A DNA stretch of 64,000 nucleotides from Sphingosinicella sp. YJ22 (GTDB lineage Bacteria; Pseudomonadota; Alphaproteobacteria; Sphingomonadales; Sphingomonadaceae), in contig NZ_JAANPA010000011.1 of assembly GCF_011320075.1 (NCBI RefSeq), forward strand, positions 1 to 64,000. The letters run 5' to 3'. Positions within the stretch are counted from its first letter, which is position 1. Every line of letters starts with the position of its first letter. Shown piece after piece: positions 61,791-64,000 of the stretch. A program made the translations under genes and the position numbers. The notes under the pieces were generated by a model. It saw nothing but the letters and a program-made list of their open reading frames with translations, ran no database searches and had not been told where the DNA came from.

Positions 61791-61978
61791 GCCGGTATCC
61801 TAGCAGGTCGCGGCCGAACAATCGCCGCCGGCCGCGATGTCACCGCTGGCAAGCGGGCATCGAATCCCTTCTCGACTTGTGCGCTTGGCAATCTTATGCG
61901 AACCAGCACGAAGAGGGCGTTTCCGGCAGCCCGCCGAAGCGCCCCTTTTCGTGGGCAGCTTGAGAAGGGGTCCCAAGC

Positions 61979-62251
61979 ATGAAGATTCTGGTGAAGGCCG
62001 CGGCTGCGGTTGGTCTGCTTGCGCTGGCGGCGTGCAACAACACCGCGACCGAGAACAAGGCGGATGCCATCGAGGCGAACGGCGCCAACGTCGCCGAGAA
62101 CCTCGAAGAGGCCGCCGAGAACATGACCAACGACCAGGCCGCCGAGGCGACCGAGAACAAGGCCGATGCGGTTCGCGAGAGCACCGAGGAAAAGGCCGAC
62201 GCCGTCCGCGAAGGCAACGGCAGCGTGGAGAGCAACGTCAGCGGCATGTAA
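61979..62251 (+). CDS. Small lipoprotein with TENKADA repeats
   Basis: The 90-residue protein has a lipobox (VGLLALAAC, Cys19). The mature part consists of near-repeats of about 11 residues: TENKADAIEAN, AENLEEAAENM, TENKADAVRES, TEEKADAVREG. This is the pattern of amphipathic helical proteins such as apolipoprotein-like or LEA-like lipoproteins. AGAAGGGG lies seven bases before ATG 61979 and a strong terminator follows, so it is a single-gene unit. A stress role is inferred from composition only. Confidence 0.8.
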   Translation: MKILVKAAAAVGLLALAACNNTATENKADAIEANGANVAENLEEAAENMTNDQAAEATENKADAVRESTEEKADAVREGNGSVESNVSGM

Positions 62252-62276
62252 GCCGTTCACGCTCCAAGGTTTCGGG

Positions 62277-62308
62277 AAGGGCGTCCGGCTTCGGGCGCCC
62301 TTTCTTCT
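62277..62308 (+). terminator. Rho-independent terminator
   Basis: AAGGGCGTCCG (62277-62287), loop GCTT, and CGGGCGCCCTT (62292-62302) form an 11-pair stem with one G-T wobble, followed by TCTTCT. It ends transcription of the repeat lipoprotein gene and lies just before the convergent merR-like gene. Confidence 0.9.
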
Positions 62309-62311
62309 TGC

Positions 62312-62710
62312 CTAGGCGGGATCGAACGCCGCGATGATCGGACAGGGGCCGCGCCGACCCGCCGCGCAGCTGTCGGCGAGTCGGGCGAGCGCCGCGCGCG
62401 CCTGTTCGAGATCAGCGATCTTCGCGTCGAGCGCGGCGATGCGGCCGGCGGCGAGCGCCCTGGCGCGGGCGCGGTCGTGCGACGCGTCGAGAGCGAGGAG
62501 CTCGCCGATTTCCTCGAGCGTGAAGCCGGCGCTCTGGGCGCTTCGGATGAAGCGCAGCCGCCGCACGTCCTCGGCGCCATAGCGCCGCACGCCCCCGCCA
62601 AGGCCGGTCCCACCGCTGCGCGGAGGCTCGGCGAGCAGGCCGCGCCGCTGATAGTAGCGCACCGTCTCGACGCCGACGCCGCCGGCCTTGGCGAGACCGG
62701 CGATCGTCAT
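62312..62710 (-). CDS. MerR-family regulator, two-cysteine type
   Basis: About 132 residues. The winged helix opens MTIAGLAKAGGVGVETVRYY and QRRGLLAEPPRSGGTG, followed by VRRLRFIRSAQSAGFTLEEI. A dimerisation helix and a C-terminal loop DSCAAGRRGPCPIIAAFDP complete it. Two cysteines match the last two Hg ligands of MerR; the first (in the dimer helix) is replaced in LDASHDRARA. It may sense a metal or thiol stress. Its promoter carries nearly the palindrome found before the glutaredoxin-MauE gene, so both are likely targets. The ATG at 62710 fits the family start; ATG 62719 is upstream but too close to the -10. Confidence 0.85.
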   Translation of the reverse strand: MTIAGLAKAGGVGVETVRYYQRRGLLAEPPRSGGTGLGGGVRRYGAEDVRRLRFIRSAQSAGFTLEEIGELLALDASHDRARARALAAGRIAALDAKIADLEQARAALARLADSCAAGRRGPCPIIAAFDPA

Positions 62711-62720
62711 CCCATTCATC

Positions 62721-62751
62721 GCTAGACTCCGGACCGTGGTACGGAAGTCAT
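62721..62751 (-). promoter_or_regulatory. Autoregulatory MerR-type promoter
   Basis: On the minus strand ATGACT (62751-62746) precedes the imperfect palindrome CCGTACCACGGTCCGG (62744-62729), and a -10-like TCTAGC (62726-62721) follows with a 19-base spacer. Fourteen of 16 palindrome bases match the operator at 58731-58746. The predicted start is within a few bases of ATG 62710, so the mRNA may be nearly leaderless. Confidence 0.6.
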
Positions 62752-62827
62752 ATGGGCCGACCCCGATGATGGGCCAAGCGAGAAATGACGATGACGACGA
62801 CCATGCTTGCGGGCGCGGGCTATTTTC

Positions 62828-63256
62828 TCAGCTGAGCCAGCCGGTCATCCATCGCGCGTAGGCGAAGATCGACAGGCCGAGCGCGACCGCGCCGATCGAC
62901 ACCCAGCGGTTGCGGCGCCCGGTCGCGACCTGCCACAGGCCGGTGAGCAGGGCGACCAGCCCGAACAGAAGCACCAGGGCGAACAGCCACAGGATCATCT
63001 CGGCTTCGTCGCCGCTGCCGGTGAACCGGCTGCCGTCCGCAAGCTCTTGGCCCGGATGGGTGAGCTCGGGCAGCGTGTAGTAAGTGACCGGCCCCATCAG
63101 CCCGAGCAGCACGAGGCCGCACAGCATCATCACCACGCCATAGCCGCGAACGGCGCGCGACGAGCGCATCTTGCGCCCGCATCTCGGACAGGTCTCGACC
63201 CGGCCCGGCGCGACGAAGCCGCAGCGCAGATCGAAGCAGGTGCTGGTGTCCGCCAT
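62828..63256 (-). CDS. Zinc-ribbon membrane protein
   Basis: The 142-residue protein has an N-terminal four-cysteine zinc ribbon (CFDLRCGF ... TCPRCGRKM, residues 7-30) followed by three membrane helices (about 40-60, 87-108 and 119-138). Proteins of this layout are common and uncharacterised. The ATG at 63256 starts the ribbon. It does not appear to share an operon with the merR-like gene, which starts 118 bases after its stop. Confidence 0.65.
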   Translation of the reverse strand: MADTSTCFDLRCGFVAPGRVETCPRCGRKMRSSRAVRGYGVVMMLCGLVLLGLMGPVTYYTLPELTHPGQELADGSRFTGSGDEAEMILWLFALVLLFGLVALLTGLWQVATGRRNRWVSIGAVALGLSIFAYARWMTGWLS

Positions 63257-63380
63257 GGCTCCCCTCCCCGGCCCTTTCAGTCTAGCATCGTCGCCGCGGT
63301 CGGTCACGGACGTGCCCGGGGCGGGATGACGTCCCGTCGAAAGGCTGCTAAGCGACTGATAAATCTGGAGGGATGCGGTC

Positions 63381-64000
63381 GTGAAGTTCAAGCGTAGCGG
63401 CGCCTTGTTGGCTTTTGTCGGTGTCTTGTCGGCGTGCGGCGGCGGCGGCGGTGGCGGTTCCTCGCCGCCGATCGGCTCGACCCCGACCCCGCCGCCCTCC
63501 GGGTCGACCTGCTCGCTCGCCGATCGCCAGAGCTGGGTCGCCGGCGAGCTGCGCGAATGGTACCTCTTCCCGGAGACCCTGCCCGCCACCAACCCAGTCG
63601 GCGCGGCGACGCTCAGCGACTTCGTCGACGCGATGACCGCGACCGCTCGGGCGCAGCGGCGCGACCGCTTCTTCACCTACGTCACCTCGATCGCCGAGGA
63701 GAACGCCTTCTTCCAGCAGGGCTCGAGCGCCGGCTTCGGCATCCGCCTGTCGATCGACTCGGCGGCGCGCCGCCTGTTCATCGCCGAGGCGTTCGAGGGC
63801 GCGCCGGCGCTCGCCGCCGGAATCGATCGCGGCACCGAGATCCTCGCGATCGGAACCAGCGCCGCGACCCTGCGCACCGTCGACTCGATCATCGCCGCGG
63901 AAGGCCCGGCCGGGATCACCAACGCGCTCGGGCCGAGCACCGCCGGCACCACCCGCGTTCTGCGGGTCACCGACTCGGCGGGCACCCGCGAGGTCACCGT
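63381..64000 (+). CDS. S41-family peptidase lipoprotein (partial, runs off the edge)
   Basis: The 5' 206 codons of a longer gene. GTG 63381 has GGAGGG eight bases upstream. A lipobox (FVGVLSAC, Cys about 19) is followed by a Gly run and a Pro/Ser/Thr linker. Next come SLADRQSWVAGELREWYLFP and ARAQRRDRFFTYVTSIAEE, the N-terminal helical part of sphingomonad S41 (C-terminal processing) peptidases, and a PDZ-like region (GSSAGFGIRLSIDSAARRLF, AGIDRGTEILAIG). The catalytic Ser/Lys domain would lie beyond the window. Confidence 0.8.
   Translation, partial: MKFKRSGALLAFVGVLSACGGGGGGGSSPPIGSTPTPPPSGSTCSLADRQSWVAGELREWYLFPETLPATNPVGAATLSDFVDAMTATARAQRRDRFFTYVTSIAEENAFFQQGSSAGFGIRLSIDSAARRLFIAEAFEGAPALAAGIDRGTEILAIGTSAATLRTVDSIIAAEGPAGITNALGPSTAGTTRVLRVTDSAGTREVT

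Noticed and set aside
61905-61935. CGAAC and CGTT upstream of the repeat lipoprotein as an EcfG promoter
   Set aside because: The spacing is only about 14 bases and the -35 has a mismatch.

Overview
The window is 64 kb of high-GC chromosome from an alphaproteobacterium, most likely a member of the Sphingomonadaceae. The evidence is dense coding with short gaps, a large TonB-dependent receptor of the type common in sphingomonads, an M1 peptidase and several M15/M23 envelope peptidases, a PHA-granule regulatory-type protein, a PA2169-type four-helix stress protein, and promoter-like sites that fit the alphaproteobacterial general stress sigma factor EcfG (GGAAC-N16-CGTT). There is one tRNA (Pro, CGG), no rRNA, no CRISPR array and no recognisable transposase. 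The last gene, an S41 peptidase, runs off the right edge.

Layout. 0-6.2 kb: metallo-beta-lactamase-fold protein and divergent TetR regulator sharing a palindromic operator, a CadC-like membrane regulator, a membrane-anchored nuclease-like protein with a LytS-type kinase, and a NYN nuclease with a C-terminal OST-HTH-like region. 6.2-14.3 kb: M1 aminopeptidase, lipoproteins, L,D-transpeptidase, an AT-richer patch with an unknown gene, M23-like protein, lepA. 14.4-27 kb: GAF-PAS-LuxR regulator, formaldehyde dehydrogenase, TonB receptor, DUF4331 operon, AraC-hydrolase fusion divergent from a methyltransferase, RluE-type pseudouridine synthase. 27-34.1 kb: five consecutive secreted minus-strand proteins (two ClpP-fold paralogues, a glycine-zipper protein, two M15 peptidase paralogues), beta-propeller, ferredoxin-NADP reductase. 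34.2-40.6 kb: tRNA-Pro, a dehydrogenase remnant, a succinate dehydrogenase locus interrupted by an opposing histidine kinase, and a soluble chemoreceptor-like protein. 40.6-49.7 kb: amidohydrolase, SDR, prmA, ligA, recN, bamD. 49.9-54 kb: the Anbu module (circularly permuted ATP-grasp, alpha-E protein, transglutaminase-like protein, Anbu proteasome-like protease).

54-58.7 kb is an island of small stress-type proteins. It has three EcfG-like promoters, an FNR/FixK-type box in near-ideal class II position ahead of a 58-residue protein, and a transcript leader shared by two small genes. 58.7-64 kb holds a glutaredoxin-MauE fusion, an NfrA/NfrB-like pair, a repeat lipoprotein, and a MerR-family regulator whose own promoter carries almost the same palindrome as the glutaredoxin-MauE promoter.

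Many adjacent genes overlap by 1-4 bases (TGATG, ATGA or GTGA), which suggests translational coupling. All family names come from motif recognition by eye. No database or structure search was run.
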